From Roseburia sp. AF12-17LB (GTDB lineage: Bacteria; Bacillota; Clostridia; Lachnospirales; Lachnospiraceae), in assembly GCF_003479605.1 (NCBI RefSeq), contig NZ_QUHR01000001.1, positions 310,001 through 374,000 of the forward strand: a stretch of 64,000 bases of DNA. Reading direction: 5' to 3'. Shown here piece after piece: positions 26,864 through 35,215 of the stretch (positions within the stretch are counted from its first letter, which is position 1; every line of letters begins with the position of its first letter). The translations under genes were made by a program, and so were the position numbers. The notes beneath the pieces are model-generated. The model saw only the letters and a list, made by a program, of their open reading frames with translations, had not been told where the DNA came from and searched no databases.

Positions 26864-27982
26864 TCAAAAATCTTTGAGATGGGAACAGATTTTTGAAAAT
26901 ACGTTCTCTTTTAAGTCCTCATCAGAACAGAACATTTGAATCGCTATATCCACTGCTTTCGGAGAGAGAGCAGTGGATTTTTTGAGCCATGAAATATCAG
27001 CGGCAGACTCTGTCCCTGTAAGAAAATGATTTACAATTTCATTTAACCGGTGGCAGAATTCCATCAGGGAATGATAATCATGAATCATATCTAAAAGGTT
27101 GTGCCCATAAAGTTCCTGTTCAAAGGAACAGGTAGAAATTACCTGCATGCAAAGGTGCAGTTCACCGGTAATATCAGAAGCTTCCATCAGAATGTCCGGG
27201 CGTTTCGCATAGCTTTCCATGAAAATGGACTGGGCTTTCTGGTAGTCGCCATTCGCAAAACATTTTGCCAGAGATTCCCGGAGAACTCTTGTTTCATGTT
27301 TTTCGCCGGACATCCCCACCATACATTCATAAGTGGAGAGATTCTGCTTCGCAATGTAAACTGTTAACAGAAATTCCGACAGGAATCCAAACAACCGCTT
27401 GCAGTAATTATCATAGCTGCTGATATCGACTCGGCACTCCACTTCAAAGAGAATGTCAAACAGCCATTCACAGTAGGCATCAAATCGTTCCTTTGAAGTG
27501 ATGAAAATATTCCCAAAATAAGTATGTACATCATGAACCATATGGTGAAAAACAGGCACATAGTCCGGGTATTTTTCAGAAATGACCTGCTCAGTAATCA
27601 GCAGATCCTTCTGGTGATGGTTCTGGCTGAAACCATTAAAATACGAAGTATTTAAAGTCAGAAGCTTTGGTGTGATCATGTCATGATTCTGAAGCAGCCG
27701 CATCAGCTCTTTTTCCGTGAAAATAAGCCCCTGCTTATTTATGAGATAACGGCGGTAATGACAGATGCCGATATAATCGCAGGCATGGTAATTTTTCCAG
27801 AGCCAGTAAATGCCGGTCAGCTCGCAGAAACTTTTGTTTTTCCGGGAAATATTGTTTCCGGTATCATCCGCAAGACAGCCCAATCCCGGAGAAATTGCAT
27901 GTCCGACCTGCAGGGGAACATACATGGAATCAGTGGGAGCTTTAAATTGTTTGTGGGTCATAACGAATATTTTAATGGACAT
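26864..27982 (-). CDS. DUF4422 domain protein, probable glycosyltransferase
   Basis: 372 residues from ATG 27982 (GAGGTG upstream). The N-terminus (IKIFVMTHKQF, LGCLADDTGNNIS, ELTGIYWLWKN, DYIGICHYRRYLI) is diagnostic for DUF4422, a family found in capsule and polysaccharide loci and annotated as glycosyltransferase-like. The last ~120 residues are helical and specific to this protein. No sugar genes lie beside it, so the acceptor is unknown. Confidence 0.82.
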   Translation of the reverse strand: MSIKIFVMTHKQFKAPTDSMYVPLQVGHAISPGLGCLADDTGNNISRKNKSFCELTGIYWLWKNYHACDYIGICHYRRYLINKQGLIFTEKELMRLLQNHDMITPKLLTLNTSYFNGFSQNHHQKDLLITEQVISEKYPDYVPVFHHMVHDVHTYFGNIFITSKERFDAYCEWLFDILFEVECRVDISSYDNYCKRLFGFLSEFLLTVYIAKQNLSTYECMVGMSGEKHETRVLRESLAKCFANGDYQKAQSIFMESYAKRPDILMEASDITGELHLCMQVISTCSFEQELYGHNLLDMIHDYHSLMEFCHRLNEIVNHFLTGTESAADISWLKKSTALSPKAVDIAIQMFCSDEDLKENVFSKICSHLKDF

Positions 27983-28117
27983 AATACACCTCGCAAAAAC
28001 ATGCTTTTCCTTTACTGTATACGCAATCGCATTCCCTGGCAAGAGCAAATCGGGGAACCAATCAACATTTTTGACATAAACTAATACGAAAGTAAGAAAG
28101 AATGGAAAGAGGTCAGC

Positions 28118-28879
28118 GTGAACTGCAGCAATTCAATCGAACATACCGTGGAAGCCGGGGATACATTATACAAACTTTCCCGGCAGTATAAGACAACGGT
28201 ATCCTCTATTATTTTAAGCAATCCAAGGATAAATCCTTACAATTTACAGATTGGAATGAAGATAGAAATATGTCCGGGCAGAGAATACACAAGACCGGAA
28301 ATGTCGGGAAATACAGGAAATTCCGGGATTTCCAATAACAACGGAAAAGGAAATTTAAAAGAACTGATGCGGATGGCATGGCTGAATCATACTTACCTGC
28401 TCCGGATGCTTTTGGTCAGCATGGCGGCGGATTTGCCGGATCAGCAGGAGCTGGTTACTGCATTAATTGATAATGCAGAGGAAATAGCAGACCTTTTCGG
28501 CAGATATTATCCGGAAAATACGGTGCACAGCCTCAGAGATTTACTGGTGCGCCATGTAGAACTTACCGGTGGACTGATTACCCAGAAAAAAGAAGGGAGA
28601 ACGAAGGATACGGTGGAGCAGGTACGCCGGTTAAACGAAAATGCAGACCGCATCGCAGAACTTTTAGCATCTGCAACACCGGAATATGAAGAAAGTGCAT
28701 TAAAAGAAATGTTCCGTATGCATGTAGAACTGATTGGACAGGAAATCAGTGAGCGGCTTGCCGGTAATTATGAAAAAGATTTACAGACATTCTGGAATAT
28801 CCAGCGGCAGATTATTGCCATGGCAGATTATCTTGCCAGCGGACTGGAAACAGAGGCAAAGGAATCCGGGCTTCGTTAA
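28118..28879 (+). CDS. LysM-domain protein with C-terminal helical repeats
   Basis: 253 residues starting at GTG 28118 (AAAGAGG upstream). Residues ~3-50 are a LysM domain (HTVEAGDTLYKLSRQYKTT, NPYNLQIGMKIEI), which binds N-acetylglucosamine polymers such as peptidoglycan. No signal peptide is visible, so surface location is doubtful; spore-associated LysM proteins also lack one. After a Gly/Asn linker come two helical modules of ~75 residues each with a shared pattern (LRDLLVRHVELTGGLI and LKEMFRMHVELIGQEI), suggesting an internal duplication. Function unknown. Confidence 0.75.
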   Translation: MNCSNSIEHTVEAGDTLYKLSRQYKTTVSSIILSNPRINPYNLQIGMKIEICPGREYTRPEMSGNTGNSGISNNNGKGNLKELMRMAWLNHTYLLRMLLVSMAADLPDQQELVTALIDNAEEIADLFGRYYPENTVHSLRDLLVRHVELTGGLITQKKEGRTKDTVEQVRRLNENADRIAELLASATPEYEESALKEMFRMHVELIGQEISERLAGNYEKDLQTFWNIQRQIIAMADYLASGLETEAKESGLR

Positions 28880-28913
28880 AGAAAAGGCATTAAAAAGTAT
28901 TATTTCTTATGGT

Positions 28914-28941
28914 TTCACAGCAGAAGCGGCTGTGTTATAAT
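28914..28941 (+). promoter_or_regulatory. Promoter of the 142-residue protein gene
   Basis: TTCACA (28914-28919), 16-nt spacer, TATAAT (28936-28941). Confidence 0.6.
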
Positions 28942-28966
28942 AGAAAAACAGGACAAAAATAACCGG

Positions 28967-28994
28967 GGCTGTCCGAATGCAACTGCGGACAGCC
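28967..28994 (+). other. Leader hairpin
   Basis: GGCTGTCCG (28967-28975) pairs with CGGACAGCC (28986-28994) in the 5' leader of the next gene. No T-tract follows, so a stability or regulatory hairpin is more likely than a terminator. Confidence 0.55.
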
Positions 28995-29059
28995 ACAACA
29001 TAAAAGTACCAGTACAAAAAGAATAGAAAATAGAAGAAAATAGAAGGAGACAGCAAAAA

Positions 29060-29488
29060 ATGACACCAGAATTTTTAAACAGTACATTAGAGCATTTATA
29101 TGAGAGAACCAAAGAAGGAAAGCAGCACTGGAATGTTGAGATGAAGACCAGCGAATATAAAGAGAAATCCGAAAAGCCGGTTGTAGAAGCCGACGGAAAG
29201 CAGTGGGTAGTAGATGAGTGTTATACAGCCTATTCCTGCGAAGAGCATGGAAATGAATTTGTAATGATTACTTATGAAAATATTGAGACTTGTGGAGAAG
29301 AAGTGCGGAGTACCAACATGGTATTCCTGCCGGATCCGAATGTCCGCTATTTTGATTTGGAACGGCTGGCCCAGTATGCAATTCTTCCAAGCCAGAAATT
29401 GATGGAGACCATTCATCAGTTATTTACTCTTCTGCTTTCTCTTCAGAAAGAAGAAAGTGTCCAGGTAGAGTGGAAAATCAGCGAATAG
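29060..29488 (+). CDS. Uncharacterised protein (142 aa)
   Basis: Soluble acidic protein with GAAGGAG before ATG 29060. It contains a probable beta sheet (FVMITYENIET, TNMVFLPDPNVRYFDL) and a C-terminal helix. It has two Cys in the middle (CYTAYSCEEH). Own promoter, monocistronic. No domain recognised. Confidence 0.65.
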   Translation: MTPEFLNSTLEHLYERTKEGKQHWNVEMKTSEYKEKSEKPVVEADGKQWVVDECYTAYSCEEHGNEFVMITYENIETCGEEVRSTNMVFLPDPNVRYFDLERLAQYAILPSQKLMETIHQLFTLLLSLQKEESVQVEWKISE

Positions 29489-29640
29489 GAAATGGCATTA
29501 TCAGCAGACTGCAAATATACTCGTTTCCTAATATTTGTTTTAACAATTGGAATAAAACTGAAAATTCAGATAATTTATACAATACATGTAATATAATAAA
29601 GTAAATACGAAAAATAATTAAGAAAATTCTAAAAATAGTG

Positions 29641-29669
29641 TTGACAAATGAACTATAGTTAGATATAAT
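29641..29669 (+). promoter_or_regulatory. Consensus sigma-A promoter of the candidate ncRNA
   Basis: TTGACA (29641-29646), exactly 17 nt, TATAAT (29664-29669): the best promoter match in the window, with no gene behind it for more than 400 nt. Confidence 0.85.
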
Positions 29670-29675
29670 CAAATC

Positions 29676-30141
29676 ATCAAAAGAAACAAATGAACGGAAA
29701 CAAAGTAAGGAGGAGATTCCACCAGAAAGAGAAGGAACAAACTCATAATAATGTACGAGGAGGTCGATACCACCAGGATATTAAATCAGAATCGGACAAG
29801 CGTTTAGATGAAGGAAAACGCAATAGTAAGAAAGGAAGGTATGGTCCAATGCAGAGTTGAGAGATATTATGAAACCTAACATAATAAATAATAAAATCAG
29901 ATTCAGTTCATGGATTCAGAATCGGAAGGAAAACCTGAGGTAAATACAAAAGAAAAGTGGATGGAGAATCAGAACGGCAACGTAAAGATATGGTTCCAGT
30001 CCAACAGGACTCAGAAGCGAACGGATTCAGGAGGAAGGGTTCAGGGATTGAAGACGAAATATACGAAATGAGGTAAAAGTCCAATGGACGAAATAGTATG
30101 AAAGGGCATCATCTTAAGAGAATTTAGATGATGCCCTTTTT
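29676..30141 (+). ncRNA. Candidate structured non-coding RNA, about 465 nt
   Basis: A perfect sigma-A promoter and a strong intrinsic terminator (30102-30141) bracket about 465 nt without a credible gene. The sequence is very purine-rich on this strand and T-poor. It repeats short words: TCAGAATCGGA twice, GATTCAG three times, and two AGGAGG-like segments each followed by CCACCAG. Small hairpins such as AGTCC/GGACT and GTCC/GGAC are visible. Two frames of ~55 codons (29690, 29910) lack ribosome sites. It is not tmRNA, RNase P RNA, SRP RNA or 6S RNA by their conserved cores. Independent transcript inferred; function unknown. Confidence 0.65.
30102..30141 (+). terminator. Intrinsic terminator of the candidate ncRNA
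   Basis: Perfect 13-bp stem AAGGGCATCATCT (30102-30114) / AGATGATGCCCTT (30126-30138), 11-nt loop, then a T-tract to 30141. Confidence 0.9.
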
Positions 30142-30216
30142 CACTTTACAGGAAATTGCTTTCCTGTAAAGAAAAAACACTCCGCGGGAATGTGCCAAGG
30201 CACATTCTTTGCTCTG
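30142..30216 (+). repeat. Nested-hairpin repeat R, internally deleted copy 2
   Basis: Begins directly after the ncRNA terminator T-tract. It keeps the first hairpin (TTTACAGGAAA/TTTCCTGTAAA) and the last (GTGCC-AA-GGCAC) but lacks about 57 bp of the middle, joining CTCCGCG straight to GGAATGTGCC. It ends at the stop codon of the convergent TSCPD gene and may act as its terminator region. Confidence 0.8.
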
Positions 30217-30480
30217 TTATGATTCTTTTTTCTGTACTTCAAGGGCTGCTAAGCATGCCTGGGCAAGCTGGTCACCACAGGAAGTGGATTTGAATCCACA
30301 GGTGATGCCCCTTAATTTCTCTTCTACTTCTTCTACCGTTAATCCTTCTACCAAAGAAGAGATAGCCTTTAAGTTGCCGTTACATCCGTTGGTAAAGGTA
30401 ACATGTTTTAAAACATTTCCCTCTAAATCCAAATCAATCTGGGTGGAACAGGTTCCTTTGGTTTTGTATGTGTAATGCAT
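30217..30480 (-). CDS. TSCPD domain-containing protein (TIGR03905-like)
   Basis: 87 residues from ATG 30480 (AAAGGAG upstream); a longer frame from 30525 would run into element D. Sequence marks: TKGTCSTQIDLDLEGN, FTNGCNGNLKAISSLVEG, and TSCGDQLAQA, close to the TSCPD motif found at the C-terminus of some class II ribonucleotide reductases. The Cys residues may bind zinc. Function not known. Its transcript appears to start beyond element D, making that element a long leader. Confidence 0.85.
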   Translation of the reverse strand: MHYTYKTKGTCSTQIDLDLEGNVLKHVTFTNGCNGNLKAISSLVEGLTVEEVEEKLRGITCGFKSTSCGDQLAQACLAALEVQKKES

Positions 30481-30512
30481 AAGAAACTCCTTTCTATACC
30501 TGGACTTGTTGC

Positions 30513-31033
30513 CAGGCGATTGCAAAATGAAAAATAGTGTATGATATATTTTTTATGAGGTGAAAGGCTCCTCTTCTTTTCAGATATGAAATATTGTAAC
30601 TCTAAGCACTTTATTTTTCTTTCTGTTATATCAACTGTCTTTCCAATGTTTGACAAGAAATTCCGGAACTGTCCGCCGGAGTGCGGATACCTTGGCAAAG
30701 CTGCTAGGGGCACTTGGAATTTCACTGGCAACCGGCAACACTGGCACAGGGATGTGCCAGTGAGGTGTATCTGAACATGGATGTGAATATACACCGGTTG
30801 CCGGACATAATCATGATTTCATCGAAATTCCTAGTGCCCCTTGCGGGTTTGGCGTTGTATCCGCAACCGGCGGACAGTTCTGGAATCCTATGTCAAAGCA
30901 ACCGGAAAGACAGTCTGCAATCAAGAAAAATAAAGTGCTAAGAATTACGGGATATTTCATATCTATTAAAAAGAAGTGAAGTCTTTCACCTATAAAAATA
31001 TCTTATTCTGTTTTTCCATTTTGCAATCGCCTG
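30513..31033 (+). repeat. Long palindromic element, copy D (leader of the TSCPD gene)
   Basis: 521-bp palindrome with identical ends, CAGGCGATTGCAAAATG at 30513 and its complement ending at 31033. Arms pair almost throughout: AGGTGAAAGGC near 30559 with CTTTCACCT near 30983, CTAAGCACTTTATTTTTCTT near 30601 with AAGAAAAATAAAGTGCTAAG near 30923. The apex (30732-30804) has CCGGCAAC/GTTGCCGG, CACTGGCAC/GTGCCAGTG and GGTGTA/TACACC, with loops AGGGAT and one containing GAACATGGATGTGAA. It is the most regular copy. Confidence 0.92.
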
Positions 31034-31047
31034 TTCAATCTTTGCCT

Positions 31048-31075
31048 ATTATAGCATCTGTTTGTAAAAAGTCCA
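31048..31075 (-). promoter_or_regulatory. Minus-strand promoter facing element D and the TSCPD gene
   Basis: Minus strand TGGACT (31075-31070), 16-nt spacer, TATAAT (31053-31048). The start site would fall near 31041, about 8 nt before element D. Confidence 0.55.
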
Positions 31076-31118
31076 CTGATTTAACAAAAAGTTTATAAAA
31101 CGTTCATGGGATTAGATA

Positions 31119-31147
31119 TTGTGAAGAAAGGCAGATAGTGGTACAAT
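31119..31147 (+). promoter_or_regulatory. Promoter of secA
   Basis: TTGTGA (31119-31124), 17-nt spacer, TACAAT (31142-31147). Confidence 0.65.
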
Positions 31148-31189
31148 ATTTCATAGTTGCGTAAGCAAAATTATGGATAGGAGCATTAT

Positions 31190-33760
31190 ATGAAAGCAAT
31201 AGAAAAAATCTTTGGAACACATAGCGAAAGAGAATTAAAAAGAATTTATCCGCTTATAGATAAGATAGAGTCTTATCGGCCTGCCATGCAGGAACTGACT
31301 GATGAGCAGTTAAAGGATAAGACAAAAGAATTCAAAAAGAGACTTGCTGATGGTGAGACATTGGACGATCTGCTTCCGGAAGCATATGCAACCGTTCGTG
31401 AGGCAGCAAAGAGAGTGCTTGGAATGGAACATTACCGTGTTCAGCTGATTGGTGGTATTATCCTGCATCAGGGACGTATCGCTGAGATGAAGACTGGTGA
31501 AGGAAAAACACTGGTATCTACCCTGCCGGCATACTTAAATGCATTGGAGGGAAAGGGCGTACATGTTGTAACTGTCAACGAATATCTGGCAAAACGTGAT
31601 GCTGAGTGGATGGGACAGGTTCATGAATTCTTAGGACTGACTGTTGGCGTTGTGTTTAACGGCATGGACACTAAGGAACGTCAGGATGCATATAACTGCG
31701 ACATTACCTATATTACCAATAATGAATTGGGATTCGATTACCTGCGTGATAACATGGTAATTTACAAGGAACAGTTAGTACAGCGTGGACTTCATTTTGC
31801 AATTATCGATGAGGTCGACTCTGTATTGATTGATGAGGCAAGAACACCGCTTATCATTTCCGGACAGAGTGGCAAATCCACCAGTATTTATGAGGCATGC
31901 GATATTCTGGCAAGACAGATGAAACGTGGTGAAGACCAGAAGGAATACACCAAGATGGATGCTATCATGGGAGTGGAAATCGAAGAAGATGGAGACTTCG
32001 TGGTAAATGAGAAGGATAAAGTAGTCAATTTGACATTAGAAGGTGTAAAGAAGGTGGAACAGTTCTTCCACATTGATAACCTTGCAGATCCGGATAATCT
32101 TGAGATTCAGCACAATATCATTTTAGCACTGCGTGCACACAATTTGATGTTCCGTGATCAGGATTATGTGGTAAAAGACGATCAGGTATTAATCGTAGAT
32201 GAATTTACCGGACGTATTATGCCGGGCCGGCGTTATTCTGATGGATTACATCAGGCAATTGAAGCAAAAGAGCATGTAAAAGTAAAACGTGAGAGCAAGA
32301 CCCTTGCCAATATTACGTTCCAGAACTTCTTCAATAAGTATGATAAGAAAGCAGGTATGACCGGTACCGCTTTGACAGAGGAAAAAGAGTTCCGTGACAT
32401 CTATGGAATGGACGTTATCGAGATTCCTACCAACAGACCGGTTATCCGTGTGGATAAAGAGGATGCTGTTTATAAGACCAAGAAGGAAAAATTCCATGCT
32501 GTTGTGGATGAAGTAGAAGAAGCATACAAGAAGGGACAGCCGGTTCTGGTTGGTACCATTAATATCGATACTTCTGAGCTGGTAAGCACCATGTTGAATA
32601 AGCGTGGTATACCACACAAAGTCTTGAATGCAAAATTCCATGAGTTAGAGGCTGAAATTGTAGCACAGGCCGGTGTACATGGTGCGGTTACCATCGCAAC
32701 CAACATGGCTGGTCGTGGTACTGATATTAAGCTGGATGATGAAGCAAAGGAAGCCGGCGGTCTGAAAATCATCGGTACTGAGCGTCATGAATCCAGACGT
32801 ATTGATAATCAGCTGCGAGGACGTTCCGGCCGTCAGGGAGACCCGGGAGAATCCCAGTTCTTCATTTCGCTGGAAGATGATTTGATGCGTCTGTTTGGTT
32901 CTGAGAAACTGCTTAGCATGTTTAATACTTTGGGTGTGCCGGAAGGCGAGCAGATTCAGCATAAGATGCTGACCAGTGCAATTGAAAAGGCACAGAAGAA
33001 GATTGAGGGAAATAACTTTGGAATCCGTAAGAATCTGTTGGAATATGATCAGGTTATGAATGACCAGAGAGAGATTATTTATGCAGAACGTCTCCGCGTA
33101 TTGAATGGCGAGAGCATGCGTGATGTTATCTATAAGATGATTACCGACAGAGTGGAAAATACAGTAGATACCTGTATTTCGCCGGATTTACCACCGGAAG
33201 AATGGGACATTAATGAACTGAACCAGTTATTGATTCCAATTATTCCACTTCAGCAGGTGACACCGGAGCAGGCAAAAGAATACAAGGATCAGAAGAAGTT
33301 AAAACATGCTTTAAAAGAACAGGCTGTAAAACTCTACGAGGAGAAGGAAGCAGAGTTCCCGGAGCCGGAAGCTGTCCGTGAATTAGAGCGCGTTATTTTA
33401 CTGAAAGTTATTGACCGTAAGTGGATGGATCATATTGATGATATGGATCAGCTGCGTCAGGGAATCGGTTTACAGGCTTATGGACAGAGAGACCCGCTGG
33501 TAGAGTATAAGATGAGCGGTTATGATATGTTCGAAGAGATGATTAACAGTATTCAGGAAGATACCGTCCGTCTGTTATTCCATGTCAGAGTAGAGCAGAA
33601 GGTAGAAAGAGAGCAGGTTGCAAAAGTAACCGGAACCAATAAGGATGAGACTGCACAGGGCGTACCGAAGAAACGTGCGGCAGCAAAGGTTTATCCGAAT
33701 GATCCGTGCCCATGCGGAAGTGGCAAGAAATACAAACAGTGCTGCGGAAGAAAAGCTTAA
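31190..33760 (+). CDS. secA: Preprotein translocase ATPase SecA
   Basis: 856 residues, normal for Sec[18 protein letters not shown] (Walker A, about residue 100), [17 protein letters not shown] (Walker B), [11 protein letters not shown] and [13 protein letters not shown] complete the motor. The C-terminus is the zinc motif [13 protein letters not shown], which binds SecB or phospholipid. It pushes unfolded preproteins through SecYEG. GGAG lies 7 nt before ATG 31190. The hibernation factor gene often placed before secA in Firmicutes is absent here. Confidence 0.98.
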   Translation: MKAIEKIFGTHSERELKRIYPLIDKIESYRPAMQELTDEQLKDKTKEFKKRLADGETLDDLLPEAYATVREAAKRVLGMEHYRVQLIGGIILHQGRIAEMKTGEGKTLVSTLPAYLNALEGKGVHVVTVNEYLAKRDAEWMGQVHEFLGLTVGVVFNGMDTKERQDAYNCDITYITNNELGFDYLRDNMVIYKEQLVQRGLHFAIIDEVDSVLIDEARTPLIISGQSGKSTSIYEACDILARQMKRGEDQKEYTKMDAIMGVEIEEDGDFVVNEKDKVVNLTLEGVKKVEQFFHIDNLADPDNLEIQHNIILALRAHNLMFRDQDYVVKDDQVLIVDEFTGRIMPGRRYSDGLHQAIEAKEHVKVKRESKTLANITFQNFFNKYDKKAGMTGTALTEEKEFRDIYGMDVIEIPTNRPVIRVDKEDAVYKTKKEKFHAVVDEVEEAYKKGQPVLVGTINIDTSELVSTMLNKRGIPHKVLNAKFHELEAEIVAQAGVHGAVTIATNMAGRGTDIKLDDEAKEAGGLKIIGTERHESRRIDNQLRGRSGRQGDPGESQFFISLEDDLMRLFGSEKLLSMFNTLGVPEGEQIQHKMLTSAIEKAQKKIEGNNFGIRKNLLEYDQVMNDQREIIYAERLRVLNGESMRDVIYKMITDRVENTVDTCISPDLPPEEWDINELNQLLIPIIPLQQVTPEQAKEYKDQKKLKHALKEQAVKLYEEKEAEFPEPEAVRELERVILLKVIDRKWMDHIDDMDQLRQGIGLQAYGQRDPLVEYKMSGYDMFEEMINSIQEDTVRLLFHVRVEQKVEREQVAKVTGTNKDETAQGVPKKRAAAKVYPNDPCPCGSGKKYKQCCGRKA

Positions 33761-33842
33761 GAATAAAAATACTAAAAATTAAATCGACTTATAATAATTA
33801 AATTACATTATAACAGTAAATATGACAAAAGGAGGAAAATAG

Positions 33843-35042
33843 ATGCATTGCACAAGAAAAGTAACAGAAGATATAATCTGGATTGGTGGAAGTGACAGGA
33901 GACTTGCTTTATTTGAAAACGTATTCCCGATTCCAAGAGGCGTATCCTATAATTCCTATCTTTTAAAAGATGAAAAAACAGTATTATTAGATACCGTAGA
34001 CCGTTCCATTGCAGGACAGTTTTTAGAAAATCTGGCATTTGCACTGGATGGAAGAAAACTGGATTACATGATTGTGAATCATATGGAACCGGATCACTGT
34101 GCATTAATTGAAGAAATCGTAAGAAGATATCCGGAAGTAAAGGTTGTGGGAAATGCCAAGACCTTTGGCATGATACAGCAGTTCTATACCTTTGATGTTG
34201 CAGAACGTTCCGTTACTGTGAAAGAAGGCGAGACATTAAATACCGGAAAACATACCCTTCACTTTGTGATGGCACCGATGGTACACTGGCCGGAAGTAAT
34301 GGTAACATATGATGAAACGGACAAAGTATTATTTTCAGCAGATGCATTCGGAACTTTTGGCGCATTGAACGGAAATATTTTTAATGATGAAATTGATTTT
34401 GACCGTGACTGGCTGGATGACGCAAGACGTTATTATACCAATATTGTTGGAAAATACGGCGGACCGGTTCAGACAACCTTGAAGAAAGCGGCAGGACTGG
34501 ATATTTCTATTATCTGTCCGCTGCATGGACCAATCTGGCGTTCCAATCTTGGTTACATTCTGGATAAATACAATACCTGGAGCAGCTATGAGCCGGAAGA
34601 GAAAGCAGTTATGATTGCTTATGCGTCCATGTATGGAAATACAGAAAATCTTGCAAATGTACTCGCAGCAAAGCTGGCAGAAGCAGATATCCATAATATT
34701 GTAGTATATGATGTATCCAATACACATGTTTCCACTTTGATTTCAGAAGCATTCCGTTGCAGCCATATTGTACTGGCAGCTCCGACTTATAATGGAAACG
34801 TTTATCCGGTTATGGAGAATTTCTTAAATGACATGAAAGCACTTGCAGTTCAGAAGCGTACCGTTGCGATTCTGGATAATGGTACCTGGGCAGCAACAGC
34901 TGGAAAACAGATGGCAGATAAGATTACAGAAATGAAAGATATGAAGATTATTGAACCAAAGGTAAGTATTAAATCTTCATTAAATAACGAACAGCTGGAA
35001 CAGCTGGATGAGCTGGTGGCAGAGATTAAGAAAGATTTCTAA
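33843..35042 (+). CDS. fprA: FprA-family A-type flavoprotein (flavodiiron protein)
   Basis: 399 residues. The N-terminal metallo-beta-lactamase-like half carries the diiron ligands in HMEPDHCALIEE (about residue 79) and later His residues (PMVHWPE, SADAFG, CPLHGP). The C-terminal flavodoxin domain begins near MIAYASMYGNTENLA and binds FMN. These enzymes reduce O2 to water or NO to N2O and protect anaerobes. AAAGGAGG precedes ATG 33843. It is closed by a strong terminator, so monocistronic. Confidence 0.93.
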   Translation: MHCTRKVTEDIIWIGGSDRRLALFENVFPIPRGVSYNSYLLKDEKTVLLDTVDRSIAGQFLENLAFALDGRKLDYMIVNHMEPDHCALIEEIVRRYPEVKVVGNAKTFGMIQQFYTFDVAERSVTVKEGETLNTGKHTLHFVMAPMVHWPEVMVTYDETDKVLFSADAFGTFGALNGNIFNDEIDFDRDWLDDARRYYTNIVGKYGGPVQTTLKKAAGLDISIICPLHGPIWRSNLGYILDKYNTWSSYEPEEKAVMIAYASMYGNTENLANVLAAKLAEADIHNIVVYDVSNTHVSTLISEAFRCSHIVLAAPTYNGNVYPVMENFLNDMKALAVQKRTVAILDNGTWAATAGKQMADKITEMKDMKIIEPKVSIKSSLNNEQLEQLDELVAEIKKDF

Positions 35043-35102
35043 AGCACTGGCAGTTATCAGAAGATAAAATGAAATAAAATAAAAACGAACAGAGTAAAAA
35101 TG

Positions 35103-35141
35103 AGTACAGAACAAACATTCGATTTTGTTCTGTACTTTTTT
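35103..35141 (+). terminator. Terminator after fprA
   Basis: Perfect 13-bp stem AGTACAGAACAAA (35103-35115) / TTTGTTCTGTACT (35124-35136), with T6. Confidence 0.9.
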
Positions 35142-35215
35142 ACTATGGGGTGCTATAATGAGCGGAGAAACGTGGTAATACTAAAGGAAGAGTAAATGAA
35201 CAGAGGAGAAATTGA

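Noticed and set aside
29690..30072. Two frames of about 55 codons inside the candidate ncRNA (29690 and 29910)
   Set aside because: No ribosome site precedes either ATG. The peptides are highly charged and low in hydrophobic residues, as expected from a purine-rich, T-poor sequence that lacks stop codons by chance.
29641..30141. raiA RNA, tmRNA, RNase P or SRP RNA
   Set aside because: None of the conserved cores of these RNAs could be found; a GAGGTAAAAGTCC word near the 3' end resembles part of RNase P but lies at the wrong end without partners.
21384..31033. Classical transposon or MITE with target duplications
   Set aside because: No transposase gene and no target-site duplications were visible at the ends of B or D, and the whole length, not just the ends, is palindromic. 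The idea is not excluded, only unsupported.
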